From assembly GCA_947495975.1 (NCBI GenBank), contig CANMBE010000012.1, positions 1 to 64,000 on the forward strand: a stretch of 64,000 nucleotides of DNA. The letters are read 5' to 3'. Of the stretch, positions 1 through 10,121 are shown one piece after another. This DNA is from Ignavibacteria bacterium (GTDB lineage: Bacteria > Bacteroidota > Ignavibacteria > Kapaibacteriales > Kapaibacteriaceae). Below the pieces are notes generated by a model. The model worked only from the letters and a program-made list of their open reading frames with translations. It was not told the origin of the DNA and ran no database searches. A program made the position numbers and the translations under genes. Position 1 is the stretch's first letter, and each line of letters starts with the position of its first letter.

Positions 1-38
1 GTTGGGGGGGGGGGCGCAGCCGACGCGGCCGTACGACG

Positions 39-46
39 TATCTTTC
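39..46 (+). promoter_or_regulatory. Candidate -7 promoter box of the MFS gene
   Basis: The octamer TATCTTTC matches the Bacteroidota -7 consensus TAnnTTTG at all but the last base and ends 4 nt before the ATG of the MFS gene. The same arrangement recurs at several other genes in the window. No -33 TTG can be confirmed so close to the window edge. Confidence 0.4.
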
Positions 47-50
47 TTCC

Positions 51-1253
51 ATGGAATTCATCGCGTTTCTTCAGCTGCGTCTCTTTGTGGCAATGGGATG
101 GCACATGCAGGCACTCGTTGTGAGCTGGTATGTATATGCATTAACACATGACCCACTCATGTTGGCCATGATTGGGTTGGCAGAGGCAGTGCCTGCCATT
201 GGTTTTGCATTGCCTATGGGATACTTCGTTGATCGGATGGACAAGCGAACCGGGATACGAATTGCCTTGATGATGATCATTGTTTCGGGGGTGACTTCTG
301 CAATCTTCGTGCAGCCATGGGTTGCGAAAGAATATGGGAATGCTGCAGTGGTCGCCGGACTCATGGCGATGATATTCGTGAACGGTAGTGCGCGAGCAAT
401 CTATTCTCCGTCAATGTTCAGCGCATTGGGACAAATAGTGCCGCGTGATCAGATTGCGCGCTCCTCTGCGTTGAGTAGTACAATGTGGCAGGGGGCTATG
501 ATAGCCGGACCACTGCTTGGTGGACTCGTCTATGGAGTATATGGTGTTGGCATTGCGGCCATAGTATTTGTGGCGCTACTTGTGTTGGGCGCTACCGGAG
601 CGTTGAGACTATCCCCCAAGCCCCCTGTAGAACAAACTGAGCGACGGTCAATGAAGAAAGACCTAACAATGGGGATCAGGTTCATTTTCTCACGCCCAGC
701 AATTCTGGGCGCACTATCCCTTGATCTCTTTGCCGTTTTGTTTGGCGGAGTGATTGCGTTGTTGCCAGTGTTTGCTCACGACATCCTTCACGTTGGTGAA
801 TCTGGACTTGGACTGCTTCGTGCATCGATGAGCATTGGCAGTGTTGCAATGATGGCATTCCTATCGTGGAAGCCACTAAAGAGAAATGCAGGTCGCATAT
901 TGTTGTGGTCTGTAGCAGGCTTTGGTGTTAGCATACTCGCATTTTCTGCAAGCACCGTTTTTGCATTGAGCGTTGCAATCCTTGTTTTTGCTGGCGCCTT
1001 TGATGCAGTGAGCGTTGTGATTCGTCACACAATCTTGCAACTCGAAACTCCAGACAACATGAAGGGCAGAGTTGCTGCTGCAAACACCATGTTCATCTCT
1101 AGTTCAAATGAACTTGGTGCCGTAGAGAGCGGGATCGCTGCTAAACTATTCGGCACCGCACCAAGCGTAGTGCTCGGTGGTGTTATGACGCTGCTCGTTG
1201 TTGGTCTGGTTGCGTGGAAGAACCCCACGCTGCGGAAATTGGATATGAAATGA
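51..1253 (+). CDS. MFS transporter (EntS/MFS_3-like exporter)
   Basis: The product is an inner-membrane major facilitator protein of 400 residues with about 12 hydrophobic segments. It resembles the MFS_3 group, which includes the enterobactin exporter EntS. The motif after the second segment, GYFVDRMDKR, is the usual cytoplasmic loop with basic residues. The substrate cannot be read from the sequence. The first residues correspond to the region just before TM1 in homologues, so about ten residues may be missing. The reading frame stays open upstream to the window edge, so the true start could lie outside. However, the upstream translation is Gly/Arg-rich and unlike an MFS N-terminus, and a TATCTTTC box sits directly before this ATG, which favours the start used here. 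A run of 11 or more G at the window start may be an assembly edge. Confidence 0.8.
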   Translation: MEFIAFLQLRLFVAMGWHMQALVVSWYVYALTHDPLMLAMIGLAEAVPAIGFALPMGYFVDRMDKRTGIRIALMMIIVSGVTSAIFVQPWVAKEYGNAAVVAGLMAMIFVNGSARAIYSPSMFSALGQIVPRDQIARSSALSSTMWQGAMIAGPLLGGLVYGVYGVGIAAIVFVALLVLGATGALRLSPKPPVEQTERRSMKKDLTMGIRFIFSRPAILGALSLDLFAVLFGGVIALLPVFAHDILHVGESGLGLLRASMSIGSVAMMAFLSWKPLKRNAGRILLWSVAGFGVSILAFSASTVFALSVAILVFAGAFDAVSVVIRHTILQLETPDNMKGRVAAANTMFISSSNELGAVESGIAAKLFGTAPSVVLGGVMTLLVVGLVAWKNPTLRKLDMK

Positions 1254-1398
1254 TGGTGATACGGAGATACGAAGTCGAGTGATAGCGTGCTATGGCGCAC
1301 ACATGGCTACGGAAAGAGAGGGGGTGCATTTTGACGCCCTCCGTATGTTGTACGAGCAGGAAACCGCACCTGAGTACTCAGATACGAACTAATTCCCG

Positions 1399-1406
1399 TA
1401 TCTTTA
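1399..1406 (+). promoter_or_regulatory. Candidate -7 box for the first EF-G gene
   Basis: TATCTTTA fits TAnnTTTG except for the last base. It is the right arm of a perfect 7-bp inverted repeat (AGATACG at 1380-1386, CGTATCT at 1397-1403). The rest of the 217-bp gap upstream of the gene holds two further copies of the CTCCGTAT/GATACGGA octamer (near 1258-1270 and 1339-1346) and no gene. Confidence 0.4.
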
Positions 1407-1415
1407 TAGTCTTTG

Positions 1416-1440
1416 CCGCTTTTGTCTTGGGACAAGGCGG
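1416..1440 (+). other. Leader hairpin of EF-G mRNA
   Basis: CCGC and TTGTC pair with GACAA and GCGG around a TTGG loop, with a small internal bulge. If transcription starts just after the box at 1399-1406, this hairpin is the very 5' end of the EF-G mRNA. A pyrimidine-rich stretch follows. It may stabilise the mRNA or control it; no regulator can be named. Confidence 0.4.
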
Positions 1441-1470
1441 TTTCTCTCAACTTTATCTAGGTGACCTGCT

Positions 1471-3564
1471 ATGGCAGATCTGTCGAAAATCCGGAATATT
1501 GGGATCAGTGCCCACATCGACTCCGGTAAAACGACGCTGTCCGAGCGCATCCTGTATTACACGGGTAAGATCCATGCAATCCATGAAGTGCGCGGTAAGG
1601 ACGGCGTGGGCGCAAAGATGGACTCAATGGATCTTGAGCGCGAAAAGGGTATCACAATTCAATCCGCTGCTACGTACTGCATGTGGGGCGAATTTGATAT
1701 CAACCTTATTGATACACCGGGCCACGTAGACTTTACAGTAGAAGTAGAACGTGCACTTCGTGTTCTTGATGGCGCCGTGCTCGTTTTGTGCTCTGTAGCC
1801 GGTGTACAGTCGCAATCCATTACTGTGGACCGTCAGATGCGCAGGTACAGCGTTCCACGTTTGGCCTTCATCAACAAGTGTGACCGTCAAGGTGCAAATC
1901 CAGACCGTGTTGCTGATCAACTCCGCGAAAAGCTTGCGCACAACCCAGCGTTTGTAACGTATCCAATTGGTATCGAAGACAAGCTTGAAGGTGTGATCAA
2001 TCTCATCTCCATGGAAGCCAATTATTTTGATGGCGAAGGGGGCTCAAACATCCGTGTAGAGCCAATCCCAGCAGAACTTGAAGGCAAGGCAAAAGAGCTG
2101 CGCCATCGTTTGGTTGAAGTAGCAGCCGACTATGATGATGCACTCATGGAGAAATTTTTGAGCGATGAGAGCCCAAGTGCAGCAGAGCTTACAGAAGCCG
2201 TGCGCAAGGGAACTCTTTCAATGAAGATGACTCCGGTGTTCTGCGGTTCTGCATATAAGAACAAGGGAGTTCAAACTCTGCTTGATGGAATCACTGCGCT
2301 TTTGCCAGCTCCATCTGATGTGAAGAATGAAGCTCTTGATCAAGATCACAACGAAGAAAAAGTAACGCTCGTTACAGATCCTGCAAAAGATCTTGTGATG
2401 CTTGCTTTTAAACTCGAAGATGGTCGATATGGCCAGCTCACGTACATGCGTGTTTATCAGGGAACGCTCAAGAAGGGCGACACAATCGTCAATATTGCCA
2501 ACGGCAAGAAGGTGAAAGTCCCGCGTCTTGTAAGAATGCACTCAGATGACATGAACGAAATCGATCAAGCAACGGCAGGCGACATCGTAGCCATGTTTGG
2601 TGTTGATTGTGCTTCGGGTGATACGTTCACAGACGGCAACGTGCGTTATACCATGACGTCGATGTTCGTACCAGAGCCTGTTATCGAACTTGCAGTTGCT
2701 CCAAAGGACAAGGCCGGTCTTGTGAGTTTCTCAAAGGCACTCAACCGCTTTACAAAGGAAGATCCAACCTTCCGCGTGATGCGTGATGAAGAGTCGCACG
2801 AGACAATCATTAAGGGCATGGGCGAGCTTCACCTTGAAATCTACATTGAGCGAATTAAGCGTGAGTACAACACTGAAGTAACGGTTGGTCGTCCAAAAGT
2901 TGCCTTCCGTGAGACAATCACGCAGCGTTCTGAGTTCAACTACACGCATAAGAAGCAAACTGGTGGTTCGGGTCAGTTCGCTCGTGTTGGTGGCTTCATT
3001 GAGCCCCTTCCAGGTGATGCGGTTGAGAACTATGAATTTGTTGACGACATCGTAGGTGGTGTTATTCCTCGTGAATACATTCCTGCGTGTGATAAAGGCT
3101 TTAAAGAAGCAGTTATCGAAGGTTCACTCATTGGCCAACCCGTTGTGCGTGTTCGCGTAACGATTGATGATGGGGCTACGCACGCTGTTGACTCTTCTGA
3201 AATGGCCTTTAAAACAGCTGCTATCATGGCGTTCCGCGAGGCGTATTCGCATGCAAAGCCAACGATTCTTGAGCCTATCATGAAACTCGAAGTTTCTGTT
3301 CCCGACGAATTCCAAGGCACAGTAATTGGTCAAATCAACCAACGTCGTGGCGTTATTCTTGGCACTGATTCAGACATGGGTTACGTGACTGTTGAATCTG
3401 AAGTTCCGCTTTCTGAAATGTTCGGCTACTCAACTGACCTTCGTTCGGTTACGCAAGGCAAGGGCGAGTTCTCAATGGAATTCAAGAAGTACCAACCGGT
3501 ACCGCGGATGATCCAAGAAGAGATGGTGAAAGAGCATCAGAAGAAGCGCGCCGAAGGCAAATAA
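1471..3564 (+). CDS. fusA: Elongation factor G, mtEFG1/spdEFG1 type
   Basis: This is a translational GTPase of 697 residues that moves tRNA-mRNA on the ribosome. G motifs are AHIDSGKTT (14-22), DTPGH (81-85) and NKCD (135-138). The N-terminal HIDSGKTT, the switch I segment with [11 protein letters not shown], the [11 protein letters not shown] motif and the end [11 protein letters not shown]...GKGEFSMEF are characteristic of mitochondrial EF-G1 and bacterial spdEFG1 rather than canonical EF-G. Both domain IV tips are intact: GGSGQ at 498-502 and His571 in THAVDSSE, so it should be a working translocase. AGGTGA at 1459-1464 is a good ribosome site. The gene stands alone: a strong terminator follows, and a second EF-G gene lies in the str operon downstream. 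Confidence 0.93.
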   Translation: MADLSKIRNIGISAHIDSGKTTLSERILYYTGKIHAIHEVRGKDGVGAKMDSMDLEREKGITIQSAATYCMWGEFDINLIDTPGHVDFTVEVERALRVLDGAVLVLCSVAGVQSQSITVDRQMRRYSVPRLAFINKCDRQGANPDRVADQLREKLAHNPAFVTYPIGIEDKLEGVINLISMEANYFDGEGGSNIRVEPIPAELEGKAKELRHRLVEVAADYDDALMEKFLSDESPSAAELTEAVRKGTLSMKMTPVFCGSAYKNKGVQTLLDGITALLPAPSDVKNEALDQDHNEEKVTLVTDPAKDLVMLAFKLEDGRYGQLTYMRVYQGTLKKGDTIVNIANGKKVKVPRLVRMHSDDMNEIDQATAGDIVAMFGVDCASGDTFTDGNVRYTMTSMFVPEPVIELAVAPKDKAGLVSFSKALNRFTKEDPTFRVMRDEESHETIIKGMGELHLEIYIERIKREYNTEVTVGRPKVAFRETITQRSEFNYTHKKQTGGSGQFARVGGFIEPLPGDAVENYEFVDDIVGGVIPREYIPACDKGFKEAVIEGSLIGQPVVRVRVTIDDGATHAVDSSEMAFKTAAIMAFREAYSHAKPTILEPIMKLEVSVPDEFQGTVIGQINQRRGVILGTDSDMGYVTVESEVPLSEMFGYSTDLRSVTQGKGEFSMEFKKYQPVPRMIQEEMVKEHQKKRAEGK

Positions 3565-3568
3565 ATTC

Positions 3569-3606
3569 AAAAGCCCCCTTGCAGAAATGCTCGGGGGCTT
3601 TTTTTG
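3569..3606 (+). terminator. Rho-independent terminator after EF-G
   Basis: AAAAGCCCCC (3569-3578) pairs with GGGGGCTTTT (3593-3602), and the T run continues to 3605. It separates the upstream EF-G gene from the str operon. Confidence 0.9.
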
Positions 3607-3627
3607 TAAGGAAATCTCTACGGGTAT

Positions 3628-3658
3628 TTGGTTTTGACACCCCAACCACCTATTTTTA
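3628..3658 (+). promoter_or_regulatory. str operon promoter
   Basis: TTG at 3628-3630 and TATTTTTA at 3651-3658 are 20 nt apart, which fits the Bacteroidota -33/-7 promoter pattern. The start codon of rpsL is about 80 nt downstream. Confidence 0.65.
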
Positions 3659-3736
3659 CAGGCTCTACTGGCGCAAAGGGTTCCCCCGATGCGCCGTCCC
3701 TGTCTAGACACGAATCATACAAAGACGGCAGAACAC

Positions 3737-4132
3737 ATGCCTACGATCAGCCAGCTAGTCCGTAAAGGGCGCCTTGTTGTAACAGTAAAGAGCAAATCCC
3801 CAGCTCTTCAATCATGCCCACAGAAGCGTGGCGTGTGCACTCGCGTGTACACAACAACGCCTAAAAAGCCGAACTCTGCTCTTCGCAAGGTGGCGCGTGT
3901 GCGCCTCTCGAATGGTCTCGAGGTAACGGCCTATATCCCGGGAGAAGGCCACAACCTTCAGGAGCACTCAATTGTGCTCATCCGCGGTGGTCGTGTAAAG
4001 GATCTTCCTGGGGTACGGTATCACATCGTGCGCGGTTCTGCTGACACGCAGGGCGTGGCAAATCGCAAACAATCTCGTTCGAAGTACGGTGCTAAGAAGC
4101 CTAAAGCCGGCGCTCCGGCAGCAAAGAAGTAA
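3737..4132 (+). CDS. rpsL: 30S ribosomal protein S12
   Basis: S12 sits at the decoding centre of the 30S subunit and monitors codon-anticodon pairing. The product has 131 residues, a little longer than the usual 124 because of an Ala/Lys-rich tail. The motifs [20 protein letters not shown] and [11 protein letters not shown] are intact, including the lysines where streptomycin-resistance changes occur, so the wild-type sensitive form is expected. The ATG at 3737 gives the standard MPTISQLV start; an upstream in-frame ATG would add 16 residues unlike S12. It is the first gene of rpsL-rpsG-EF-G-tuf. Confidence 0.97.
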   Translation: MPTISQLVRKGRLVVTVKSKSPALQSCPQKRGVCTRVYTTTPKKPNSALRKVARVRLSNGLEVTAYIPGEGHNLQEHSIVLIRGGRVKDLPGVRYHIVRGSADTQGVANRKQSRSKYGAKKPKAGAPAAKK

Positions 4133-4141
4133 GGAATAACC

Positions 4142-4609
4142 ATGCGTAAAAAGCGTTCAGATAAGCGTCGTACTTCCATAGACCCACGTTTCAATGACGT
4201 GATGGTAGCCAAGTTCGTGAACAACATCATGATTCAAGGCAAGAAGAATACGGCTCGTAAAATCGTGTATGAGGCAATGGAAATCGTTGCGAAGAAGACC
4301 GAGCAAGATCCGCTTGAAGTTTTCCGCAAGGCAATTCAGAATGCTTCACCGGCAATTGAGGTTCGTCCTCGCCGTGTTGGTGGTGCTACGTACCAGGTTC
4401 CGATGGAAGTCCGTGAAGAACGTCGGGCAGCCTTGGCAATCCGTTGGTTAAAGAAATTCGCCTCTGAGCGCCGTGATCGCTCGATGGCATCAAAGCTTGC
4501 AAGTGAGCTATTGGCAGCTGCCAATGGTGAAGGTGGCGCTATCAAGCGTCGCGATGAAATGCACCGGATGGCTGACGCTAACCGTGCATTTGCCCACTTC
4601 CGTTGGTAA
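4142..4609 (+). CDS. rpsG: 30S ribosomal protein S7
   Basis: S7 binds the 3' major domain of 16S rRNA and starts assembly of the 30S head. The product has 155 residues, the normal length. The N-terminal Arg/Lys-rich arm, the FVNNIMIQGKKNTARKIVYE segment and the C-terminal MADANRAFAHFRW end are typical. It begins 9 bp after rpsL and is followed after 52 bp by the second EF-G gene, the classical str order. Confidence 0.97.
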   Translation: MRKKRSDKRRTSIDPRFNDVMVAKFVNNIMIQGKKNTARKIVYEAMEIVAKKTEQDPLEVFRKAIQNASPAIEVRPRRVGGATYQVPMEVREERRAALAIRWLKKFASERRDRSMASKLASELLAAANGEGGAIKRRDEMHRMADANRAFAHFRW

Positions 4610-4661
4610 GGGGCGGGACACGTTCCTTGAAACACTGAAAACTTCGTGAGAATTTGACGAC

Positions 4662-6710
4662 ATGACGCGTTCCGTGGCTATCGAACTCGTGCGCAACATC
4701 GGTATCATGGCGCATATCGATGCTGGCAAGACCACCACAACGGAACGTATCCTGTACTATACAGGAGTGCTCCATCGGATGGGGGAAGTGCATGAAGGCA
4801 CTGCTTTCACCGACTACATGGACCAAGAAAAAGAACGCGGAATAACAATTACGTCCGCGGCCGTTACATGCAAATGGCATGATCATACGATCAACATCAT
4901 TGATACTCCGGGTCACGTGGATTTTACGGCCGAGGTACAACGATCACTTCGTGTTCTTGATGGTGCAATAGCGATTTTTTGTGCTGTTGCTGGTGTAGAA
5001 CCACAGTCCGAAACCGTGTGGCACCAAGCAAATCAATATCACGTTCCGCGCATTGCGTTCGTAAACAAGATGGACAGAGTGGGAGCAAATTTCCCACGTG
5101 TTCTCGACATGATGCGTTCGCGATTAGGTGCAAACCCTGTGGCCGTTCAGTTGCCACTAGGAGCCGAAGATACCTTTGAAGGCGTGATAGATCTTATTGA
5201 TCGAACAGCGATAGTTTTTGATCGCGATCAGGGTGAAAAATTTGAGATTGTTGAAGTCCCTGATGACATGAAATCAGCAGTGGAAGTGGCTCGCCAAACG
5301 CTTGTAGAAGCCGTTGCTGAGCATGACGACGTGTTGCTTGAACGGTATTTGAGTGGTAGCGACATAACGTCTGATGAGCTGCGATTAGGCCTTCGTAAGG
5401 CAACGATGCTCCTAAAAGTAACGCCCGTTTTTTGTGGAAGTGCATTTAAGAACAAAGGTGTTCAGCATTTGCTTGATGGTGTGATAGCGTATTTGCCATC
5501 TCCAGTTGACGTTGGGTATACGCATGGTTATAGTCTAGCCGATCAAGCAAACGAGGAGATTCGCCAACCAGCAGATGATGAATCGTTCTCTGCACTGGCA
5601 TTCAAGATTATCACCGATCCCTTTGTTGGCAGACTTACATTCATCCGCATTTACTCTGGAAATATCAAGGCAGGCGAACAGCTGTACAACGTAACCAACG
5701 ATAAAAAAGAACGAGCTGGTAAGATCATGCGCATGAGCGCAAATAAACGTGAGGAGCTCGAAGCAGCGTATGCCGGTGATATTGTTGCCATACCATCGAT
5801 GAGATTTACTCGCACTGGAGACACGCTGTGCGATCCCAAGCGCCCCATACTTTTAGAAAACATTCGTTTCTCAGATCCGGTTATCAACCAAGCGGTTGAG
5901 GCACGGACACTGGCGGATCAGGAAAAACTGACGGAATCCTTACATCGGCTCTCTGAAGAAGATCCGACGTTTCGATTCCATACGGATGCAGAGTCTGGGC
6001 AGGTAATCATATCCGGTGTAGGGGAGCTCCATTTGGAGATCCTTGTAGACCGACTCAAGAGAGAATTTAACGTTCCAGTTAAAGTGGGGAAGCCCCAGGT
6101 GGCTTACCGAGAGACCATTACAAGTTTTGCAAAAGCGGAAGGCAAGTTCGTTCGCAGCAACGCAGGTAAGAATCAATTCGGACAAACGACCATCGAATTA
6201 CGACCGAACGACCCAGGAAAAGGCCTCGAGTTCAGAAATGAGCTTGTACCGGGGGCACTTCCTGAGAAGTACATTAAGAGTGCAGAGCAGGGGGCTTTGG
6301 AAGCCCTCAAAGTCGGACCGATCTCAGGATACCCCATGATTGACATCATGGCCGTCCTCATAGACTCGGCATACAATGAAGAAGACGCAACGGAAACGGC
6401 TTACGCTGTTTCCTCCTCTATCGCAGCAAAGGATGCTTGCAGGTTGGCGAATCCCGTCATCATGGAACCAGTCTTTCACGTAGAGGTTGTTACGCCCGAG
6501 GATTACGTAGGAGAGGTCATTGCTGACCTCAGCTCGCGTAGCGGGATGGTGCAAGGGATTTCCCAACGCGACATCCTGCAAGTTGTGACGGCTTTGGTAC
6601 CGCTGTCTCAATTATTCGGCTACGTAACGCAGTTGCGATCGCTCACGCAGGGCCGTGCCTCGTACACCATGCACTTCCATGGATACGAGCAGGCTCAACG
6701 CCGCGCATAA
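4662..6710 (+). CDS. Elongation factor G paralogue in the str operon, divergent domain IV
   Basis: This 682-residue translational GTPase has intact G motifs: AHIDAGKTT (18-26), DTPGH (81-85) and NKMD (135-138). Domains I-III follow canonical EF-G closely ([38 protein letters not shown]). The two loops at the tip of domain IV, which enter the decoding centre during translocation, are changed. The usual GGxGQ is AGKNQ (501-505), and the loop that normally reads YHDVDSSE is YNEEDATE, with Asn572 in place of the conserved histidine. The upstream EF-G keeps both. This suggests a factor specialised for another step, such as ribosome recycling with RRF, as shown for mitochondrial EF-G2 and Borrelia EF-G2. 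The role is inferred; a less efficient canonical EF-G is the alternative. Confidence 0.88.
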   Translation: MTRSVAIELVRNIGIMAHIDAGKTTTTERILYYTGVLHRMGEVHEGTAFTDYMDQEKERGITITSAAVTCKWHDHTINIIDTPGHVDFTAEVQRSLRVLDGAIAIFCAVAGVEPQSETVWHQANQYHVPRIAFVNKMDRVGANFPRVLDMMRSRLGANPVAVQLPLGAEDTFEGVIDLIDRTAIVFDRDQGEKFEIVEVPDDMKSAVEVARQTLVEAVAEHDDVLLERYLSGSDITSDELRLGLRKATMLLKVTPVFCGSAFKNKGVQHLLDGVIAYLPSPVDVGYTHGYSLADQANEEIRQPADDESFSALAFKIITDPFVGRLTFIRIYSGNIKAGEQLYNVTNDKKERAGKIMRMSANKREELEAAYAGDIVAIPSMRFTRTGDTLCDPKRPILLENIRFSDPVINQAVEARTLADQEKLTESLHRLSEEDPTFRFHTDAESGQVIISGVGELHLEILVDRLKREFNVPVKVGKPQVAYRETITSFAKAEGKFVRSNAGKNQFGQTTIELRPNDPGKGLEFRNELVPGALPEKYIKSAEQGALEALKVGPISGYPMIDIMAVLIDSAYNEEDATETAYAVSSSIAAKDACRLANPVIMEPVFHVEVVTPEDYVGEVIADLSSRSGMVQGISQRDILQVVTALVPLSQLFGYVTQLRSLTQGRASYTMHFHGYEQAQRRA

Positions 6711-6816
6711 AGCGTAGCGTGCGCTAGCGAAACGCAGCGTACCCGCCAAATTCAAGAGTTTGGTACCGGGATGGCATTTTATTGCGTTTCCATTAAGAAA
6801 TCACAAAAAGTTTTCG

Positions 6817-6824
6817 TAGGTTTG
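6817..6824 (+). promoter_or_regulatory. Candidate -7 box for tuf
   Basis: TAGGTTTG is a perfect match to TAnnTTTG in the 208-bp gap before tuf and would give a leader of about 90 nt. No clear TTG is seen at the -33 distance. The rest of the gap shows only a weak inverted repeat (around 6713-6742) and no small gene. Confidence 0.5.
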
Positions 6825-6918
6825 TTTTCTGTCCCGTTCCGGACGATGGCGTTCAACGGACAGTAATAAAAGCAAATAATCGAACACCTCACTCAACGAA
6901 ACCTGAGGAGTAGGCAGA

Positions 6919-8121
6919 ATGGCAAAAGAAAAATTTGAGCGGAATAAGCCGCACGTAAATGTTGGAACCATTGGTCACGTTGACCACGGCAAGACAACGC
7001 TTACTGCAGCAATCACCATGTGTTTGGCTTCTAAGGGCCTTTCAGCGAAGCGTTCGTTCGACTCGATCGACAATGCTCCTGAAGAAAAAGCACGTGGAAT
7101 AACGATCGCAACGGCGCACGTAGAATACGAGACAGAGAATCGTCACTACGCGCACGTTGATTGTCCGGGCCACGCCGATTATGTAAAGAACATGATCACT
7201 GGTGCAGCTCAGATGGACGGCGCAATCCTTGTTGTTGCAGCCACTGACGGTCCGATGCCACAAACGCGTGAGCACATTCTGCTTGCACGTCAAGTTGGTG
7301 TACCTCGTATCGTGGTGTTCATGAACAAGGTTGACATTGCGGATCCAGATCTTGTGGAACTCGTTGAGATGGAAATCCGCGAGCTGCTCACGAAGTACGA
7401 ATATCCAGGCGACGATATTCCAATCATCAAGGGTTCTGCTCTAAAGGCACTTGATGCATCTTCAGGCGAAGGTGGAGACGCTGCGGATATGGCGTGCATC
7501 TTTGAACTGATGGCAGCTGTAGACGAATACATCCCAACACCAATTCGTGATGTTGATAAGCCGTTTCTTATGCCGGTAGAAGACGTGTTCTCGATCACTG
7601 GTCGTGGAACAGTTGGTACTGGTCGTATCGAACGTGGAATTGTAAAGGTTAACGAAGAAGTTGAAATCGTTGGATTTGGTCTTCAAAAGAAGACCATCGT
7701 AACAGGTATCGAAATGTTCCGCAAGCTGCTCGACGAAGGTCGCGCTGGCGATAACGTTGGACTCTTGTTGCGCGGTGTGGACAAGGAAGAAATCGAGCGC
7801 GGAATGGTTATTGCCAAGCCGGGATCGATTACTCCTCACCATAAGTTTAAGGCGCAAGCCTACGTGCTTACGAAAGAAGAAGGCGGCCGTCACACGCCAT
7901 TCTTTACAAACTACCGTCCTCAGTTCTACTTCCGTACAACAGACGTAACAGGTGTACTCAACTTGCCAGCTGGCGTTGAGATGATCATGCCTGGTGACAA
8001 TGTTGACAATCTCGAAGTAGTGCTTATCACACCAATCGCAATGGAAGAGGGCCTTCGCTTCGCCATTCGCGAAGGTGGACGTACGGTAGGTGCTGGTGTA
8101 GTGGCGACGATCATCGAATAA
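6919..8121 (+). CDS. tuf: Elongation factor Tu
   Basis: EF-Tu delivers aminoacyl-tRNA to the ribosome. The product has 400 residues with [11 protein letters not shown] (P-loop), [12 protein letters not shown] (G3), NKVD (G4) and SALKA (G5), followed by the two beta-barrel domains. GAGGAG lies 8 nt before the ATG. It is the last gene of the str cluster and directly precedes rpsJ. Only one tuf copy is in the window. Confidence 0.98.
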   Translation: MAKEKFERNKPHVNVGTIGHVDHGKTTLTAAITMCLASKGLSAKRSFDSIDNAPEEKARGITIATAHVEYETENRHYAHVDCPGHADYVKNMITGAAQMDGAILVVAATDGPMPQTREHILLARQVGVPRIVVFMNKVDIADPDLVELVEMEIRELLTKYEYPGDDIPIIKGSALKALDASSGEGGDAADMACIFELMAAVDEYIPTPIRDVDKPFLMPVEDVFSITGRGTVGTGRIERGIVKVNEEVEIVGFGLQKKTIVTGIEMFRKLLDEGRAGDNVGLLLRGVDKEEIERGMVIAKPGSITPHHKFKAQAYVLTKEEGGRHTPFFTNYRPQFYFRTTDVTGVLNLPAGVEMIMPGDNVDNLEVVLITPIAMEEGLRFAIREGGRTVGAGVVATIIE

Positions 8122-8143
8122 CAAACCGAATTTTGAGATTCAT

Positions 8144-8168
8144 CGAGGGGGTAACTCCCCTCGTTTTG
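8144..8168 (+). terminator. Hairpin between tuf and rpsJ, weak terminator or attenuator
   Basis: CGAGGGG (8144-8150) pairs with CCCCTCG (8157-8163) around a 6-nt loop and is followed by TTTTG. The short T run suggests partial termination, which would set the ratio of tuf to S10-operon mRNA. Confidence 0.6.
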
Positions 8169-8202
8169 TCTCTGACAGAAACTCCAACCAGGGGAATAAC
8201 GA

Positions 8203-8511
8203 GTGGCAACGCAACGCATTCGCATAAAGCTTCGTTCTTACGATCATAATCTTATTGATCGTTCGGCAGAGCGCATTGTTCGCACAGTGAAGCAAACAGG
8301 TGCAGTGGTCTCCGGACCAATACCGCTACCTACAGAGCGCACGGTGTACACAGTGCTGCGGTCTCCTCACGTGGACAAGAAATCGCGTGAGCAATTTGAA
8401 GCTCGTGTGCACAAGCGTGTTATCGACATCTTCAGCAGTACGCAGAAGACAATCGATGCGCTTATGCGCCTAGAGTTACCGGCGGGTGTTGATGTGGAAG
8501 TGAAAGTCTAG
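8203..8511 (+). CDS. rpsJ: 30S ribosomal protein S10
   Basis: S10 is part of the 30S head and, in other bacteria, partners NusB in antitermination. The product has 102 residues, the usual size, with [18 protein letters not shown] at the N-terminus. The start is GTG, placed 8 nt after AGGGGAA. It opens the S10 operon. Confidence 0.97.
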   Translation: MATQRIRIKLRSYDHNLIDRSAERIVRTVKQTGAVVSGPIPLPTERTVYTVLRSPHVDKKSREQFEARVHKRVIDIFSSTQKTIDALMRLELPAGVDVEVKV

Positions 8512-8524
8512 GAGTAACGGGACA

Positions 8525-9145
8525 ATGAGCGCAATCCTCGGGCGAAAGCTGGGAATGACAAGCATCTTTACAGACGATGGGGCCTTTGTGCCCTGCACTG
8601 TTATCGAAGCAGGTCCATGCCCAGTGGTCCAAATAAAAACGTTAGACAACGACGGCTACAACGCCGTGCAGCTAGGCTATGAGCCAATTGCAGATCGTAA
8701 AGTAAACCGCCCTCGGGCTGGTCACTTCGCGAAAAACGATGTCTCACCTACGCGCCACTTGAAAGAGTTCCGTCAGCTTGTTGCCAAGGTAAAGAATGGT
8801 GACATCGTGACTGTGGAGATCTTCGCAACGGGCGACAAGGTAAAAGTCTCTGCAACAAGTAAGGGCAAGGGCTTTCAGGGTGTTGTGCGCCGTCACCACT
8901 TTGGTGGTGTTGGTATGGCAACACACGGACAGAGCGACCGTCCTCGTGCGCCGGGTTCTATCGGTTCGTCGTCGTATCCGTCTCGTGTATTCAAGGGAAT
9001 GCGCATGGCTGGTAGAATGGGTGGTACTCGTATCACTATTCGCAATCTCACGGTTCTCCGTGTGATGCCCGAGCAAAACCTTCTCCTTGTGAAGGGAAGC
9101 ATTCCGGGTGCAATGAATTCAGTAGTTGAAATTGTAAAGCTCTAA
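8525..9145 (+). CDS. rplC: 50S ribosomal protein L3
   Basis: L3 is an early-assembly protein of the 50S subunit that reaches close to the peptidyl transferase centre. The product has 206 residues and begins GRKLGMTSIFTDDG. The central extension KGKGFQGVVRRHHFGG and the glycine-rich loop around GRMGGTRIT are typical. It lies 13 bp after rpsJ. Confidence 0.97.
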   Translation: MSAILGRKLGMTSIFTDDGAFVPCTVIEAGPCPVVQIKTLDNDGYNAVQLGYEPIADRKVNRPRAGHFAKNDVSPTRHLKEFRQLVAKVKNGDIVTVEIFATGDKVKVSATSKGKGFQGVVRRHHFGGVGMATHGQSDRPRAPGSIGSSSYPSRVFKGMRMAGRMGGTRITIRNLTVLRVMPEQNLLLVKGSIPGAMNSVVEIVKL

Positions 9146-9158
9146 GAAGAAGATCGCC

Positions 9159-9806
9159 ATGACTGTGGATGTACTAACAAAAGACGGTGTAAAAGCGGGC
9201 TCAATTGAGCTGCCAGCATCTGTCTTCGGTATTGAGCCAAGTGAGCACGCTATGTATTTAGCAGTGCGAGCATATCTTGCGCATAGGCGTCAGGGTAATG
9301 CTAAGACTAAGACTCGCGCCGAAGTTTCTGGTGGTGGCAGGAAGCCATTCAATCAAAAAGGTACTGGCGGAGCACGTAAGGGTACGAGCCGCTCGCCACT
9401 TTCACCAGGTGGTGGTAGAATTCACGGACCAGTTCCGCACTTCTATCGTATTGATTTGCCGATGAAGGTAAAGCGTCTTGCTCGCAAGTCTGCACTTACA
9501 CTGCGTGCACGCGAAAACAATCTTGTTGTGCTCGAAGACTTTACGGTAAGTGCACCAAAGACTCGCGAAGTAGCATCGATGTTGAAGGCAATAAAGCTCG
9601 ACGGTAAGAAAGTCTTGATGCTTTTGCCATTGGCTGATGAGATGTTTGTGAAATCAGCACGCAACATTGCCGGTGTAACAACATTCCCGGCTGATAAAAT
9701 ATCAGCATATGATGTTCTAAGCCACGGCAAGCTCGTAATCTTCAAAAGCGCAATCGAAACGATCGCTAACTCATTTGGCGACTCTCATGAAGGAGATGCC
9801 GAATGA
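9159..9806 (+). CDS. rplD: 50S ribosomal protein L4
   Basis: L4 lines the exit tunnel of the 50S subunit through its extended loop. The product has 215 residues and carries the conserved loop segment NQKGTGGARKGTSRSPL. In Escherichia coli L4 also represses the S10 operon; no equivalent leader can be shown here. Its stop overlaps the rplW start (ATGA). Confidence 0.96.
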   Translation: MTVDVLTKDGVKAGSIELPASVFGIEPSEHAMYLAVRAYLAHRRQGNAKTKTRAEVSGGGRKPFNQKGTGGARKGTSRSPLSPGGGRIHGPVPHFYRIDLPMKVKRLARKSALTLRARENNLVVLEDFTVSAPKTREVASMLKAIKLDGKKVLMLLPLADEMFVKSARNIAGVTTFPADKISAYDVLSHGKLVIFKSAIETIANSFGDSHEGDAE

Positions 9807-10105
9807 TTACTGTATTGAAGCGGCCGATCATCACAGAGAAGGCTACTCGAGTTGGGCACATGCGTCAGTATGTGTTTGAAGTAGATACAAATGCGAACAA
9901 GCTTCAGATCCGTCAGGCTATCAAGCAAATGTTTGACGTAGAAGCAATCAGCGTTCGTACGGTTAGGATTAAAGGAAAAGTCAAGACCCGCCAGACTCGC
10001 GGAGGCCCTCAGATTGGTCGTACCAATCTTATTAAGAAGGCTTATGTGACGCTCAAGGAAGGTCAGTCAATTGACGTCGTTGCCGGCGAAGGCACCGAAG
10101 AGTAA
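9803..10105 (+). CDS. rplW: 50S ribosomal protein L23
   Basis: L23 sits at the tunnel exit and forms the docking site for trigger factor and SRP. The product has 100 residues with [20 protein letters not shown] at the start and the lysine-rich segment [20 protein letters not shown]. It overlaps rplD by 4 bp, so the two are probably translationally coupled. Confidence 0.96.
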   Translation: MITVLKRPIITEKATRVGHMRQYVFEVDTNANKLQIRQAIKQMFDVEAISVRTVRIKGKVKTRQTRGGPQIGRTNLIKKAYVTLKEGQSIDVVAGEGTEE

Positions 10106-10121
10106 GCGGAGAATAAAAATC

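Noticed and set aside
1-14. G homopolymer as a biological signal
   Set aside because: It lies at the window edge, and an uninterrupted run of G there is more likely a sequencing or assembly edge effect.
1292-1729. 145-residue frame overlapping the EF-G start
   Set aside because: It runs through the intergenic repeats and then in the wrong frame of EF-G.
7462-8124. 220-residue open frame antisense to tuf
   Set aside because: It is fully inside tuf and reads as a complement of conserved EF-Tu codons.
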